A stretch of DNA of 64,000 bases from Owenia fusiformis (Eukaryota; Annelida; Polychaeta; Sabellida; Oweniidae): the NCBI GenBank assembly GCA_903813345.2, contig CAIIXF020000011.1, positions 20,259,754 through 20,323,753 of the forward strand, given 5' to 3'. Below the pieces are notes generated by a model. That model had not been told where the DNA came from. It did no database searches and worked only from the letters and a program-made list of their open reading frames with translations. The first letter of the stretch is position 1, and every line of letters starts with the position of its first letter. Below are positions 12,601 through 27,600 of the stretch, one piece after another. The position numbers were made by a program, and so were the translations under genes.

Positions 12601-15600
12601 TACACAATTTTTCATGACATTTACAGATTGTATATAATATTAAGTTCGAGGCAGTATCTTTTAGATTGTTAAAGGGGCACCAACAATTAGCAGGAAATCT
12701 TAGTGCCCCTTGATATTTAAATAACTTCTTAATTTTGGTTATTTATTTATAAACCAACTTTAATATTCCAACTCTTGTATTGATATTTTGTTGAATTTGT
12801 GACAAAATTAACTGGAAGAAAGAAAATTCATTCAGTGTTGATCCAGGGTTGAACTTTCAACAGTTCTGACAAGTTTTAAAGAGTGTACACAATAAAACCT
12901 GCATATCCATACACCTCCAAGTCTCTAATCTGAATACCTGTGTGAATACTTTTTTGGTCCCAATTTTGTAATCTGCCAAAGCCAGCGATGTTAAAATCTT
13001 CAAAATAATAAGATCACCTAGCAATTTGAACACTTTGCCAGTCCCAGATTAGACGTGTTTTATTGCATATATAAAAAGTTACTCAGTTGCTTTAATTGTA
13101 TCCTCTATCTATTTCAAGCTTATATCCCTAGAAGTTTACGTAATTCTAACCTGACTGCAACCACAACTAATAGCACAACAACTAGCAGCACAACCAGTAG
13201 CACAACAACATCAATAGCCAGTAAGGCAGAACCCACTGGTACAACGACCACTACCACACCAGCATATACACGCAGGTATCAGCGCAACCATGAAGAAGAT
13301 ATTAAAGAGGAAGGTATGTACTCCATGAGATCTATATAATAGTCAAGTGCAAGTCTCGTCCCCTTTTCAAAATTCCAAGAGAGCTGTGGTAAGAACCTCA
13401 AAGTTGCTTTGCTGCCAGTGGCAAGTACTTTTATCACATCACCAGAGGGATATAGTCTTCATGATTACGGAGTGATTAGCATCCCACTTTTTTAATCACA
13501 ATTCCAGGAGAACTGCTCGTGACAATCAATGTTGTCAACTTTAGTGTAAAACCCTATCCTCCCCCACCTTGTCTCTGTTCCCATCCCCAACATTTTCTCT
13601 GTTCTCATCCCCCACCTTGTCTCTGTTCCCATCCCTAACCTTGTCTCTGTTCACATCCCCAACCTCGTCTCTGTTCCCATCTCCCACCTTGTCTCTGTTC
13701 CCATCCCCCACCTTGTCTCTGTTCCCATCCCCAACCTTGTCTCTGTTCCCATCCCCAACCTTGTCTCTGTTCCCATCCCCAACCTTGTCTCTGTTTCCAT
13801 CCCCAACCTTGTCTCTGTTCCCATCCCCAACCTTGTCTCTGTTCCTATCCCCAACCTTGTCTCTGTTCACATCCCCCACCTTGTCTCTGTTCCCCTCCCA
13901 CACTCACCCATTCTCAGTAACACTAACCAGTGTGAGAAGTCAACTATGCATGTAATGTCCAATACAATTGTAAAATGATTCTAATAATTCTGAAATTGAC
14001 GCTTATGTTAAAAAAGATGATTCATGTGTGAGTGTGTGATGAGTTTTCCCTATGAGCCAACTGTAGAAATAACATTGGCTGCTGGATTTCATTCCAGTTG
14101 AACCTAATATTTGCCTATGAGATTATTAATTTTCTATTTTGATACTCATCGTTCATTATGATTTGTAAATGTGACTAGGATTGCTGTTTGTGGCGCCATC
14201 TAAATTGTTAACTTGTGAATTAGTAATATAATTTGGAAATATTTGGAGCTGAAGTTTTGTCATATGAAAACATACATTAATCAGTGACATCTTTTTATAG
14301 TACAAAATATTATTATACAAAATATACCTTGTATTTCTAAATCAACCATATTTTTGATGCATGGCTAGAGCTTATACTTAAAAAATTGATCAAACTGACA
14401 TTTTATTAACTCTGTGTGTGAGGTTCAATATGGTGAATCCTGAAATTAATCACCAAAATGTTTTAAACAATTGCATTTTTATAATATTTGCCATCTTCTG
14501 GATTTCAGAGGATACCACTCCAAAATCATCAGCAATACGAGCCAGAAGAAATAGGAAAGAACGAAGACCAACTGGTATTACATATGGAGATGTAAGTATA
14601 ATGTACATGCATTACCAAATAAGAAATTCTTCAGTAGCGCTATTCCATGGACTTGTCCATCCATATGAACATATATCTTTGATGTATAACAGGACTCCAA
14701 TAAAGGCCTGGTCCACTTGCCATTCCCATGTTACTTTTTGTACACACTGGCTTATATTTTTCAATTTCACCACCACAAGTGACAAAATAAAAATTTAAAC
14801 ATAGACAAATTTATGGAAGGGGTCTTGTGTGTTATGAATTATAAAATGTGTGTCTCGAATACAAATGTCTATGCCTAACCCCTAAAATCCTTATAAACTC
14901 TTATTTTCTAGGAGGAAACAAAGGATGAGAAAGAGAAGGGGAAAGAATCAGAGGAGGAAAAGAAAGATGTAAGTACCCAGAATTCATGTATTTCCCACAA
15001 TTCATTTTTCATAAAATGACTGCTAGTTTGGATCGTTACAATATGAAAATAGGCAGATTTTAACTGATAGGGTGAATATGGCATAAATGTTCAAAAATGA
15101 AGCCGATGCTTGCAATTTTCTTACAGTTATGAAGATGTACAAGTATCAGCAATCCAAAAGTGTTATTATTATTTTTTTTTTTTGCAATTATTCTTGTGGT
15201 AAATATAATGCTCATAATGATAACAACAAAAAAGGTCAACAAAACAATATTTTTTGTAAGGGTCTCAATGTCGCCAATCCCACCTGGCCAATGTTCAAGT
15301 TCATCTAACTGGAGGTACATGTATCCCTTTGATGAAGTTTGGGGTAGGCTTGAAATAAGAAATATGATTGGCCATCTGAAATGTCACATGATCAACATTA
15401 GGTGTTTTTGTAATGCCAATCCATTATCTTTTTGACAACTTATATCATTATTTTGTTTTGTTTTTCCTTGATTTGAAATGCTGAATACTGGTATAATATT
15501 ATCCTAGTCAAGGTTTTGATTAAGTGAATAGAGGGGATAAGCCACGATGATATAATCGAGAATAGAAAATCGAGAATAGAAGTGTAAACAAACTTGTTGG

Positions 15601-18600
15601 GTCAACTTACGAGTACATTCGAATTGAAAAGATGTATCCAAACCTTGGATCACACCTTTTACTGGTGGGCATGCATACTAAGTACACAAGGTGTCATATT
15701 GTTTCAAAATACTCATCCAGATACCCCTAAGCTATTAAAACAAACATATTTTGAATTGTTAATGATGGTTTAGTGTATAGTTTGTGTCTATCATAAATTA
15801 GTTTTTTTAGTAACTCAAATGAAGTGATGTTGAGATAGTATATTGAAGTGCCGTCTCTATGATCTCTTTGAAGTTATCACTCAACATATAGGGTGAATTA
15901 TATCATATGTGATATATACCAATGTCGTACGAAAATGTTCAGTAAAAATATTTTTGGGGCTTAATTATATCTCTGATTTCAATGAATCAAATCGAGTTGA
16001 TTAATACATTTGTTTTTCATGGATTTTACTTCGAAAAGTTAGGAAAGTTATATGGCTGTCACTAAGTGTTTGATTTTATCAAGTGTACAAGACAACATGG
16101 ATTAAAAAATGAATAGCTTTGTGGATAAGTTCATCCGGGACTTCAGGTCTGTGCGTCGAGCAGGGATTCCGACACGTATCAGTCGCAGCCTCTCTTTGGA
16201 TGCAAGATTAGTAAGTTGATAGGTTATCACAAATTAAATTTCTATTGGTTTTCGTTTAAGTTGATAATCATCTCTGTTCAAAATCGTTTAACTGTGAGAT
16301 TGATTCAATAGAATTACTTTTTCAATGGGTCCATATGCAGAAATGAAGTTGACCATCAGCAGATGCCAAAATGGGTATAATGTATACTTTAACATGTAAA
16401 ACTCTATTTAAAATTCTCCCAAGATAAACTTTAATGAAAATATTCACAACTAGTCTTGCTTTAGACCTTGGACCCCCTCCCCTTATCTACTGCCATCTGT
16501 ACAAGTCCTGACTCCAAATTGGGAAAAATAAATTGTGACAGCTCTCAGCTGTAACAAAATACAGAGCATGACAAAACAATACAAAGAGGCAGTAGTGTAT
16601 ATTACATGGTGCCAGATGTGATGTCATCAACCCTCATTTGCGTGCATGTTGATGCATAGTAACAAAGTATAATAGAGCACAATGCTAATTACAGTAAAAC
16701 CTGCCTTAAAACTATACTTTGACTTGCAAAAAATCATTCTGGTTTGTCAGACCTTATCTTAAAAAGAAATGCAGTAACTGTAGATACAACAAGGGCTGAA
16801 ACGTTCATTATCACATTCATTTACGTTTAGAGGTTTCAGCAACATTGGTGTAATTTTTGTTTGATAAAATAAAGAAAAATGGAACTGAACTAGTGTTCAC
16901 ATATCGATGTGTTTATTCTAGATAGGTGTTCACATTTACAAGTTTTCATGTAGTTTGTAATTAAATCACTTTACTTAAAGGTGAGACTAAAATGTATCAA
17001 TTATTATATACAGATACATTACATATTCATCCAAATCCTCTAAAGAACATGCACTGTTCGTTATATGAAATAAGTTTGTTTTTGAAGGATGAGTCAGTTT
17101 TGACAAAATATGACTTGTGGATGTTCTCTGTATTCCTCCATCCAAGTGAAACCTTTCTGTAGAATTGAATTCAAAGATGCATGTTTTGTAAACATTTATG
17201 ATCACAGAGTTGCCAATCTCCTTGGGTAAAAGATAAACATTTCTTGTATAAACATTATATTGAATGATATGTTTAACACCTGAGCTACTCAGTACAGTAT
17301 AAAGAATTTAAGACAGCTTGGACAGTCATTTAGATGAAAGTAATAAAAATGTAACATATTTAAGACATTCATTTAGAGAATATTTCAAATGAAGATCTAA
17401 TTTATTGTTTAATTATGTTCATTTACATTGAGAGTGACCATAGATTGAGTCAGGTAACTTGTTTAACACTTGGAGCAAGACATTAAACACAATATATTTT
17501 CTTGGATTATTTAAGCACGTGTATGCAATTGGATTGAATTGGCTCACACCACATCATTATAAGACATTCATATACTATTCAATGATGAAAAACAAGTTTG
17601 AGGAGGCAAAGCCCACTCCAAAGTCTCAATATTTCACAAGAATACATAATTAAGGAAACAGAATGAGTCGGATCAACCTATGGTCCAAGATTTCAGCTGA
17701 ATCTCCGGTCCATGTCTAAGGATATTAAATCAAACCCTTTTTCCTGGATATCAGATCTATCTTATTTATGGTAAATGTCTGGTGATATCTCAACAAACTA
17801 TGGTCAGATTGACCCATGATTCTGAAAATCAAGTTAATAAAGATCTGTAAGAATTTCTAGAGTTCTAGATAAAATATTTTTCAGGGAAATCATCAGTAAA
17901 GATTAGTTGCGAGTTAAGTGTGGGCTTTTAAAGATTAAAGTTAACCCTTCAGAAAAAATACTTTGAGTAGGTTTTTATTTGTATCATGGGGTAAAAGATT
18001 TTTATTATAATTATGGCTTCTTAAAATCTAAAAATCAAATCCATTTTATTTTTTCCATCCATTTTATTAGTATCACATACTGCTTATAAGGCTGGGTTAT
18101 AAATTTCATGATTTTTTGTAAGAGATTAAGGCAGGTAAGTCAGTTACACTGCAAGCATTTAGGAAAATACAATGTTAGTACAAACACAAGCTTTCGTACA
18201 GAGAATACCTGAGTTCAGCTGGTAATTTGTGAGTATTTCTTTGCTATTTCGACATTGCCGACTACCCTGGATAAAAGACGGAGGGATGGATTAATTTTTT
18301 TTTTTTTTTGACATGCCATAATCGCTGTGGAATCAAACGTTGTTATCGTTGCAAGAATTCCATGTATTTGTTTCATCAGTTTCATGAGTGAAGCTCGGGT
18401 ATATGTTACTTAAAAATATTGTTGCCGACAGAGAGAAGAGCAAACTGATAAGACACGAGGATTGGAATTCAAGATCATGGGTAACACAACATGAAACATA
18501 CAATACACATAGCAAGATACAGACCATAGTCAAAACATGAACGACTATTTCAGGATTACTCCAGATTTGATGATCCCAAGCTGTACTTTTACTATATGAT

Positions 18601-21600
18601 TGGGGAATATTATTGGATGAAATAAAAATTGGAATAATATCTGCAAAGATTGGTGATTGATGTTAGATCCCTAGGTCAAAGATCCAATTGAAGGATCTAA
18701 ACAAGTGATCAGAAGATCAAGGCAAGTGATCAAAGGATCTAAGCTAGTGATCAAATGATTTAAACAAGCAATAGAAGATACAATTGAATTAATATTTCAA
18801 GATGACTTACAGTGGTCGTTATAGCGCAGGATCATATCTATATGACAAAGGACTTTATGGCTCCAGTCCATATATTAGAGACAGTACCTCCCCCTATAGG
18901 ACTGGTATCAGCTATTCAGGGGGCATTCCCAGCTCTGGCTACTTGTCAAAGTCCAGTTCAACGAACAGTATTAACAGCTTAGGAAGTGGTGTAAGTCTAA
19001 AAGTTTCTTCAGTCTTCAGCATTTTTACTACTGTAAATTTGGTTAATTTGTTATTTTGATTCACATTTTCATCAGGTGACTCCAAGCAGAGTATTTAATT
19101 TGGCAGATTTTTCTGAATTAAAATAGATTGTAAAAGACTTTGAGGTAGATTTGAATAAGCAATCATGTGCAGAATTGGTTGATATACCATATTAAAGCAC
19201 ATACCAAATTAAAGATTGTGCCTATTAAAAACATTTAGCATTCATCTTGATAGTCCTAACTTTTTTTACCCTGAATCAAATGTTTTCTAAAACAGCTGGA
19301 CACAGAATTTTTTCGATCTTATCAAAACCTTTTTTTTCTTACCAACTATCTTTCACCATGGCAGGAACCTTACTAGACATCAACCTTTTTTTCTCACCCG
19401 AACCAAACATTTTGCAGTGATCTGAATTCTGAACACTGGAAAGCTACCATTGTGTTTTGACATACCTCAACAGATTTTCACTAGATATTGTTTTTCCAGA
19501 ATAATTGTTCATCCATTCATGATGGAGTAAAATGTTATCTCTAAAGGGATGGATGTTGTTTGAAAGGTGAGCCTTACACAGGTGATGCCTTAGAATCCAA
19601 CTATGAATGAACATTTGTTAATTTCTCCGATCTGCTCAAGGTCTGGATTCTATACATATAGTACAATGTACAAATACAGAAAAGGTTGGGTCAGTATGAG
19701 AATTACTTCTTCAGCCAAGCTGATAGTTTGACCAAAACACCTAGATTCGAATTAACTTCAGATCCTGATATTACCCCCCCCCCATCTTATATTATTGCGC
19801 TATCTACACATGAACTATTTAACAGTTCTCAGCATAATTCAGATTCAGACTCAGGAATGATAAAATGTGCTGACTCAGCATTTCTGAGTCTGATTCACAA
19901 ATGTCACCAATCAATTATTGCATGTCTAGGGGTCTCCTTCAAGTATCTGAAGTCACTTTGAATCTAGGTGTTTTGGTCAAATGCCAGCTTGGCTGAGGAG
20001 TAAATGATCATCAAGTGCTGTTATTATTAATTGAATTGAAGGTTGGGGTTAAGTATATTTTTTGTGTGATGCCATTAATTCTTTGTTCTTTTAGATCTAG
20101 ACCTATCAGTTTTTTGTTTTGATTTTTTTTGAAGAGGTTAACATAGATAAAGCCCAAAAAATTAGAGGAACCAAATCTGAGGTATTTCACTAATTTCTAT
20201 TTACAATTCAGCTGTATTTTATTCTAAAGTTGCATAATGCCAAAACCATTTACTTTTTGTATATTAACAACCATCAAAACTATCATACAACCATACCCAG
20301 ACCCATTGTTGAATTTTTCATTGAACCTTATATCTACAATCTACATGAAAATTCTTAAAATCAGAAAAGTGAAAAATTTCCACACAAGTTTCCTGAATAA
20401 TGGAATGCAAAGATGCAAACATATGTTAAAGCTGCTGTTTTGACAGAATAATGATAGAAATGCTTTGAAAACTCAGATACTAATGTTCTGAATGGTAGAG
20501 ATTATATGCTCTGATTGTTGATTCACTGCATATATGTCTAATTCTCAAGGTAGTGGCCCAAATATTTGAAAAATACAGAGATGGTAGTTCAGCTGGTAAA
20601 ATATGTGATAGGTACGGCTATTTATTATTTGGGAGTTTTAGTTTTTCTAGTTCAAACTTTTGCCCCATATATTGAGGTATGCACGGAAAGCTTGTATCAG
20701 ATCAGCATTTTGACATTGTAAATTTTAGGATTGCAACGTTTCAGCGATATTCCCATCTGATTTGGAGTAGAAATGGAATGTTATTCTAACATTTCAAAGT
20801 TTTTTCAAGCTAACAAAATCAGACTTTAGATTTCGAATAAGCCAACTTTCAGTTACATTTTCATTGCAAGTTACAGGTAGAAGTGGAATTGTAGATCTGA
20901 ACTAACATATAGCAATTAACTAATGGCTAATTCTGGTAAATCTCAAGTACGCCTTTCCTTATATCTTATCAAAATAAATAGGCAGTTTCTTGCAGAAAGG
21001 TTTGATTGTCATTTGAAGTTTTTACAAAAGGATCGAAAATTAAGAAAGGTAAAATTAATGGAAATTATCATTTTAACATCCACATAATTGGACTTTTCCT
21101 ATAAACAACAATCGTTTTGCTAAAAACAGCAAGACAAATAGCCAACTGTTCATGAAACCTCAGCTTGTAAATGAATTGAGTTTGAGGCCCAAGAACTTTG
21201 ATATTTTGTGAGGCTGTGTGTTAGACTGTATACTGGTAAATACGGTAAATATACACACTGATCTTGATAAGAAATAGAATGATAAATCGTCTGAAGGAAT
21301 GCTGCCACTACATCAGATCATCACCCAAACCTAATCTTACGCAATAGTTAGCATACCTTTTGAAAAAATGCAAGGCTGGATATCTCTAAGAACAATTTGG
21401 TTTTTGGGAGTTAATGATGCAAAGCTCCCACCCTAACATTGCAAGAAAATGCTTGTTTGGTCATGTTTTCATGTTTTACATTGAGGAATAGTGGAGGGTG
21501 GAATTTTCAAAACATAGAGAGTAAACTGCTTGAATTGAGTCAAAATGTCAAAGATAGCAGAGAATGAGAAAGATTATTCAAACATCAAAGAGAAATAAAG

Positions 21601-24600
21601 TAATAATTTGCTCACTTCAATATATCAAAAATCAAGTTTGTTCTTCATGAAAGAATTCCGAAAATATATGGAAAATCTGACTTGAGCAATAATGGTTTTG
21701 CAATCCTAAAAGTCAGTTTATCTGAATTCTAGTGATAGCTAGCTATGACCTTATTTTTGCATCAAAATGGTCATACATATGTAAGCACAAGTGCAAAAGG
21801 GAAAGGACCAAGAATTGTTACAGAACCCAGCAAGAAAAAGAATACATAAATACATTAAAGTGCACACCAGATATAAGGAAAAACAAACCCCAACTATCCC
21901 ATACCATAATCAAATGTAAAAAGAAATAATGTCTAAAGCCCCCCTCATGAAATTTATAGTATACTCATACTTGATCATTAAGGACTTGATTCCCTTCCAC
22001 TAATATATGATGAATCCATCTAAGAGTTATGCAAAAGAGAATTAAATCTGTAAGATATGTCATGTAAATGTACATTGCCCAACATCTATTTTGATTCATT
22101 TCTTTGCACTCTACGCTTACAACTAAACCAAAAATGCTGTTAGCGTAACAGACATACATGGCAGACATACGGAATTAGACATAATACAGCCGCATAGATC
22201 TAAGAATACTGTGCCAAAATAACCAGGTAACAAATGTGCACTTCTATAGGTTTATTTTGGGGCTTGTTACAAATTCAGCAGCTTATCTAGGCTAATGCCT
22301 GACACTGTGTTTAATATCTACTTCTGGAACAACCCTCGTATAACTGCATCTGTATCTCTGTCCTGCATCAATCCATATAATACTTTTGTTTACAAATCAG
22401 AATAAACTGATTTGATGTTCAATTTAGAGTTGGACAACAACACTTTATTTCATATCTCGTTCATTCCAGTCGTTGGCGCTATTTTAAGCTTTAATGTTTG
22501 CCTGAGTGAAGCTAAATTTAGCTTTTAAATGATCTGTCTATCAACAGACAAATCTAGATTAACTCAGTCAAAACCTTGTTCCTTTCTATTCTTAGGAATA
22601 CATGTAGTGCTTACTGATCATCAGTTGTTGAAAAATGAAGTTAATTTCGTATTGGTTTAAACCCCCCCACCATCTGATCTAACGAAATCAACACTATTCA
22701 CTAACAACCATATTGATACCAATCCTTTATTCGTGCCAAATTAAGTTGACAAACAGTACTAGTATTTAATTTAAGTTTAGAGCTCCAAGCATAAATTGTA
22801 AGACAGCAATTCGACTCAGTGTATTGACAGAATAAGGGGAATAGCATTTAAGGAGACTGATTAGTCGGACACAGAACTCAACAACTCTTTGATATCTACA
22901 ATTATAATTACAGTAAAACCTGCATAAAGTAAACACCTATGGAGTTACAAAAAAGTGTTCACTGTATGTAGAAGAAGGCAAAAATAAAATATTTTTGTAA
23001 CAGAAGGCAATGTAAAATGTGTCTTGAAGTGGTGTTCACTAAGACAGGTTTTACTGTAAAAGTAAAGCCTGTCCGATCTGAGTGCCATGAGGATGTGCTA
23101 TAAGCATTCAAATTAGGAGGTGTTCAGATTTCGAGGTTTTTTCAGCCGCAAGATTCTGGATTATGAAGAAACATAAATGCATTCTCAACGAATATTTGTA
23201 TATCTATTGACCACATAGCTTTAAGGCATTCCAAGATCCTATTCAAATGAATTTAGTCATTCTAGAAAGACCCATTATGAGACAATTTGATGTTTTTTCA
23301 AAAGTTTTGATATAACAAATCAGTGTTGAAAACATTTGAGCAATTTTGTAATGAATATATGACATTTTGAGAATAGGGTTCAGATTAGACAGGTTAATTT
23401 TCAAATATGAGCATTCACTGTTAGAATAAGTAGGTGTTCAGATTTCAAATTTTTATCATTGGATTCAATAGGAGGAAAATTGGGACTGGAAAAGTGTTTA
23501 GATTTGAAGGTCTTCGGATAAGCCAGGTGTTCGGATATACAGGTTTCATTGTACTGTATATAGAACAATGCAATCATTTGCATTTACTAGTATAATACTT
23601 CCAAAGCATGGATTAAAAATTTCTCCCAAATGCAGTTCAGTTAAAACAATCAGAGTCTTGTGGTTTAAAATAACAAACTGCATTTATCAGCCATTTGGAA
23701 GATCAGCTTGTATGCTTGGAAGGCACTCAGCTCTGATAATGAATGATTTGCTCTAGAAATAGATAATGATGCCTTCATTCTTCTGTTCTACAGACTGATT
23801 AAAACATCATCATTCGGTCATGGATATCTTAAGCTCTGCCAGTTCCCTCTGAAATAAAGACAAAGTACCTAATTTAGGAATTTTATGGATGATTTGGATG
23901 TTGTCTTATGCCATAGTGCATTTTTTTATTGCCAGTTGCGTTCTGTACCTTTTTATATAGAATAGGCTCAATATGAATGTGCCTCAGATGTGAACTCCAA
24001 ATATAAATTCTATCTGATTTTATCCTTCAGAGCAGACATATTTTTGATTAAGTTTCACCTGTTGTTTTGTGTCTCATCTTTACAAGTTAGTTGATGTAAC
24101 ATATTTCCCTCTGGATATTTCCTTTATCCAAAACCTCCAATTGGGACAAACCAAAAGTGATGTTCATCTTAACAAGACTGGTCTATGGCAGGTGTTCACA
24201 TTTGGAGGTGTTCAGATAAGAGAGTTATTTGGATATACATGTTTTACTATAGTGTATTTATTTACTACATTTCACATTAAAGCTCATGTTTTTTGTATTT
24301 TTTTATTTTCAGACAAGCTCAGGGTCACGCTACAGTTCACGTTATAGCTCAACAGATACGCCATCTACTGATCGTTATGCTTCCACGACAGGTCGCTCAG
24401 CCAGCAGCGACCGCCCAAGTTCCTACGCAGGATATTCCCGTCAACCTGTGACATCAACGTCAGAGAAAGACTTTAAGAAAGTGAGTTCAATGCATGTTTC
24501 TTGCATGAAGAATAGATTATGAGATTAAGATTAATGAAAATGGGATTATGGGTTTATTTACATGGGGTTACGATTTCATTTCCCAGTTGTTCTCCTTGGA

Positions 24601-27600
24601 TAGATACATTTTTCAGTAGAGCCCAAATGTGATAAAAAACATCTTTAATGCTGGGAGATCATATCTTGTAAATTAAAATATTTATTTGTTGTTCATACTT
24701 TTACCATTGATTTATAATTGTACATTGTATTGTATGTTGTCTTTGCTGTCTGTTTGTTATACGTAGATGTCTCATTATTTTAGTGGGCTAGTACACCAGA
24801 CTTGGAAGAAAGCTCTTTACCCACAAGGAAACAAAATCTCTTCAAGCAGGTTGATTGTTATGTTGAAAAATATCAACCATTTTACTTTTAGATGTTATGT
24901 TTTAACCATTTATATTATACACCCCTCTAAAACATGATGGTCTGTTAAATTCATGTTTATCTTTAGAAGCAAATGTAAACATGAGTTTGACATTTTACCT
25001 GTTGGTGAAAGGTACCATAAATCAACCATTGATTTTAAATGACAGACTTCCTGGATTAACCTTTGATTATTGGTGATTTTATTGGGAGACAATTCTATAT
25101 GTCAACCATTGATATTTGGAGGAATGTTCCATAAGTCAACCATTGACTCAAATAATGTTCCGTGAGTCAACAATTGATTGTAAGAGACAGGCTCTGTAAA
25201 TTAAATTTTGCAACCATTGATTTTAAATCTTGTTCTAATTTTTCAACTCTTACAAACCATTGATTATGGAGACATGTTCCATAAATCAACCATTGGTGGT
25301 GACCTGACCAAGCTGTTGTCCCAAGGCCCCAATCCTTAAAATTATTGTGAAATTAGTTGTCACTTGATAGAATGTCAGTAGCATAACATAATTCAGGATA
25401 CTTTTTAGAAATGGCTTACAGATCAACAGTTGATGACACTTTCCACAGATCAACCATTGTTCACTGATTTAATCAATTTGTACAATTATTGTTGTTGAAA
25501 ATTTCCTTATAGGATTCTTGACGTTATCAACTACGTTGAGATTATTATTTCACCAAAAATGTATAACGAGTCATGACACAACTACCTCATTTCTATCAAG
25601 TGGGAAACAACCTATTTCAACCCTCATTTAACAATCCCCAATTTTTACTCTGTTTAAATTTACCACTAAAATGCATTTACTGACATTGTAGGTGGTAAAA
25701 AAGTTGATAATATGTATTAATGTATTAAAGCATTAAAATATAAAAGTATCATTTTATTTTAGAATTATTGTCAAGAATATACAGTACTTAGAAAGGCCCA
25801 TGTGGACCAGTCATTCGTTATCTAATCATAATTACATGTATATTGCCTTACTTAAAATGCAAAGTGAAGTTTAAAAAATCAGAACTGAACAAAATTTATT
25901 ATTATTTATTTATTATTTATTCAATTAATTAAAGAAACAATTGAAATTATTATATGAGCAAATGTCTATTCTTACCTATTTTCTTGATTCAGTTATATGA
26001 AGAAGAAAAGTCCGAACATGAGAAGAGCAAAGAGGAGCTAAAGGCAACACAACGGGAACTTCGGGAAACAAAACTAGAGCTTGATAGGATACGACGTGGA
26101 GAGAGAATGGCTACTGAATCAGTGTCCGATAGACGGGTATGGTTCAAATACTTTTGTTGAGAATTCACTTTATGTGGTGTATAAATGATTACTGACTGAA
26201 TATGTAGTTTCTTCATCTTTGTAATAAATGTTAGTACGTGATTATTACAAGAACTTGGATACAGCCAGATTTGTATTGTGTTTTTATGTACTGCATATGC
26301 TCTTTTAAAAAAAAAGTTCTTAACAGTATTTGATTTGATTAACGACATCTATGGTCCAAAGTAAAGTATTATAACATTACTTCTACTGTATTTCAGGAAC
26401 GGCGGCAACTAGAAAGAAAACTCTCCGAAATGGAAGAGGAAGTTAAAGTGAGTATAATGCTTTACATCCAATAGATACTCTGGAGATAGAGCTAGTATTG
26501 TGTGTCATATCTAAAATTATTAAGAAATCATTTTTTATTTCAAAGTGCCTCTTGAGGATTTCAGATATGCTGGTTAAAATTAAATTACGGGTCATTTCTG
26601 AACATAATAGAAGAAAGAAATACAATTCCTGAATTTAATTTTACTTCCTCATAGCCACAGCAGATTTGTTATGAATTGGCAATTAATATGCACAGTTTGT
26701 GGTCAGAATTAAAGTATTTTATTATTTTCATTCACATTTTCTCTTAAAATACACACCTTGACCCTGTTTAATTTGGAGTCTAGTATCAAAATCTCAAATA
26801 ATCCTTGAATTTTCAGTCGGTTCCAAAACTGAAAGCTGAAAATGCAAAATTAAAAGAGGAAAACAGGGCCTTAAGTAGAGTTGTCTCTAAACTCTCTAAA
26901 TAGGTAACCATCAGAGCCATCTTTATGTGGTCCCAGGCACTAAACCCCCTACCCACTAAAATAAGCATTCACATTTTACAACTTTACACTAATTGTGTAG
27001 TGAAGACTTCTTAGTGAAAGTATCAAAAATACATCAGCGGGATGTTCAAAAAATAGTTGGGAGTAGGCTGTGGCTTTTGAAATTATTTTGAAAATTGTTT
27101 TTTAGAGCTCTTGGTGCTTGTTAGGCCGAGAATATTCAAAACTGAACTGTTGATGCCATTTAAGACAGACTTTCTATATATTGCATATGGCGGGTTTAGA
27201 TCCTTTATGCTTGGAATTTTGCTACATTATTTGATTGTTTTACATTTGTAAGCATGCCAATAATGTAATGCTATCATCTTGATTGAACATCATATTTTGC
27301 ATACTCACTGCAGAATCCTTTAATAATGTTATTTCTTGTTAATTAAATTTCTCCATAAATGTCATTATATTTGTCCCACATAATCAAATGTGACTTAATC
27401 AATGTTTAATCTTTGTTTCTTTGTCCTCGTAATGTTTCTTTGATGGTCAATGTTACCGATTGTGTTAACTCTTGTTTCATTCTCCTTGTGCCATTCCCTT
27501 CGGCTCTCTTGGTACCAGTCATATCCTGGTACCAGTCATATCCTGGTACCAATCATATCTATTCTCTTTCAAGTAGCACCAGCCCTGTTAATTATTTACT

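Noticed and set aside
13541-13955. Open frames of 60-130 codons on both strands
   Set aside because: They come from the 24-bp minisatellite, whose period is a multiple of three.
16147-16210. Internal MYPT exon starting after the acceptor gacttcag at 16146
   Set aside because: From phase 0 it ends in phase 1, and the next exon at 18802 then hits a stop within eight codons. The ATG-start reading keeps all phases.
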